From Olsenella profusa F0195 (GTDB lineage Bacteria; Actinomycetota; Coriobacteriia; Coriobacteriales; Atopobiaceae): DNA of 64,000 nucleotides. The translations under genes were made by a program, and so were the position numbers. The stretch is from NCBI RefSeq assembly GCF_000468755.1, contig NZ_AWEZ01000060.1:18652-82651 (forward strand). Direction: 5' to 3'. Shown here piece by piece: positions 63,331-64,000 of this stretch; the first letter of the stretch is position 1; each line of letters starts with the position of its first letter. The notes beneath the pieces are model-generated. The model worked only from the letters and a program-made list of their open reading frames with translations, was not told the DNA's origin and did not search any database.

Positions 63331-64000
63331 AGCACATGCCAGCTTCTTCTGGGCCGTGAGGTCCAGACGGCCCAGCCTGAGGAGGATCATCGTCCTGAAG
63401 TGGGCGATGCTCCTGAAGCCCCTGGCGGCGCTGCGGACCGACTGGACGACAAAACTGAGGCCTTCCAGGAACGAGTCGGTCGAGCCCCTCTTCCACCAGT
63501 CGGGGATGCCCTCGCGCTCCTTCCCGAGCGTCCTCGCCACGGTCTTCATCTTTCGGACATTGGAGTGCATCATCCACGAGCAGAGGCGCTCCAGGGCCCT
63601 GGCCGCCGACCCCCTGTCGGGGCACGGGTAGACGTCCTGCAGCGCCTCTCCCATCTGGCAGGCCCTCGCCGTCCTGGGGCGGGTCCTCGCGGGGTCGGGC
63701 TCCTCCCCCGTCGCGAGCTGGCGCTCCGTGAGGCTCTCCCTCCGCTCGGGCCAGACGCACTTCGTCCCCGCGAGCTGCCGGCGCCTCTCGGCGGACTCGC
63801 GCCTCCCCTGGCACCTCACGTGGTCGATCGCCCTGTTCGGGAGCTGCACCGCGTGGGACCTGCCCGCGGCCTGGGCGGCCCGGGGCGCGGCGCGGCGCGC
63901 GATCGTCCCGTGCTGCCAGACGCCGGGGTGCCTCCAGGCCCTCTCGCACGTGTCGCAGGCGCCGCACCTCCCGTGGCACACGGGGCACCCCGCCGCCTGG
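63322..64000 (-). pseudogene. ISL3-family transposase, internally deleted
   Basis: The minus-strand frame is open from the window edge to 63322. It begins with the zinc-ribbon CPVCHGRCGACDTC and WRHPGVWQHGTI, then passes in about 25 residues to HAVQLPNRAIDHVR, which normally lies after the first two DDE catalytic residues. The rest matches the C-terminus: TKCVWPERRESLTERQ, ARACQMGEALQDVY and FRTMILLRLGRLDL. About 150 residues of the catalytic domain appear missing, so it is probably inactive. The 5' end lies outside the window. Placement just after holA suggests insertion at a gene boundary. Confidence 0.75.

Overview
The window is high-GC, densely coded DNA that reads as a chromosomal segment of an anaerobic actinobacterium, most likely of the class Coriobacteriia (Olsenella/Atopobiaceae-like). 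The basis is mIHF-gmk-rpoZ gene order, a bacterial V-type ATPase in place of F-type genes, amino-acid-fermentation genes, and GTG/TTG starts with strong GGAGG sites. The taxon is inferred from gene content only; no rRNA is present.

Layout. (1) 1-6360: V-type ATPase operon K-E-C-F-A-B-D, probably Na+-coupled judging from the K subunit. (2) 6.5-14.9 kb: glycine reductase locus grdX-grdE-grdB-(Na+/glycine-alanine symporter)-grdA-grdC-grdD; grdB and grdA read through in-frame UGA (selenocysteine) codons. (3) 15.0-30.4 kb: selenium module: yedE-tusA-DUF3343 on the minus strand; then a cysteine desulfurase, a selD that itself contains Sec, a HAD phosphatase, a GT4 glycosyltransferase and a three-gene ABC importer; then tRNA-Sec(UCA), selA, selB, yedF, a second DUF3343 and a second cysteine desulfurase. 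(4) 30.4-33.9 kb: a TetR regulator, two tandem DUF3841-like proteins, a LysR regulator and a small unknown protein. (5) 33.9-34.6 kb: about 700 bp without a convincing gene. (6) 34.6-46.1 kb: rimP-nusA-infB-rbfA-nrnA-truB-ribF-dnaG-rpoD, preceded by a promoter and an attenuator-like hairpin, followed by a minus-strand tRNA-Asn. (7) 46.5-51.1 kb: an unknown membrane protein and a polysaccharide-export ABC transporter with two GT2 glycosyltransferases. (8) 51.1-56.5 kb: pyrR-pyrB-pyrC-pyrK-pyrD-pyrF with overlapping genes. (9) 56.7-63.3 kb: mihF-gmk-rpoZ-thiI, comEA-comEC, holA. (10) 63.3-64.0 kb: a deletion-bearing ISL3-type transposase with a terminal inverted repeat just downstream of holA.

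How it fits together. Glycine is imported by the Na+ symporter, reduced by the GrdA/GrdE/GrdB selenoprotein complex and converted to acetyl phosphate by GrdC/GrdD. The following 15 kb supplies the selenium delivery, selenophosphate, Sec-tRNA and elongation factor that GrdA, GrdB and SelD need. A Na+-type V-ATPase next door could couple ATP to the Na+ gradient that the symporter uses. The least explained part is the HAD-GT4-ABC importer block lying between selD and tRNA-Sec; the tandem DUF3841 pair and the zinc-finger-like tail on NusA are also unusual.
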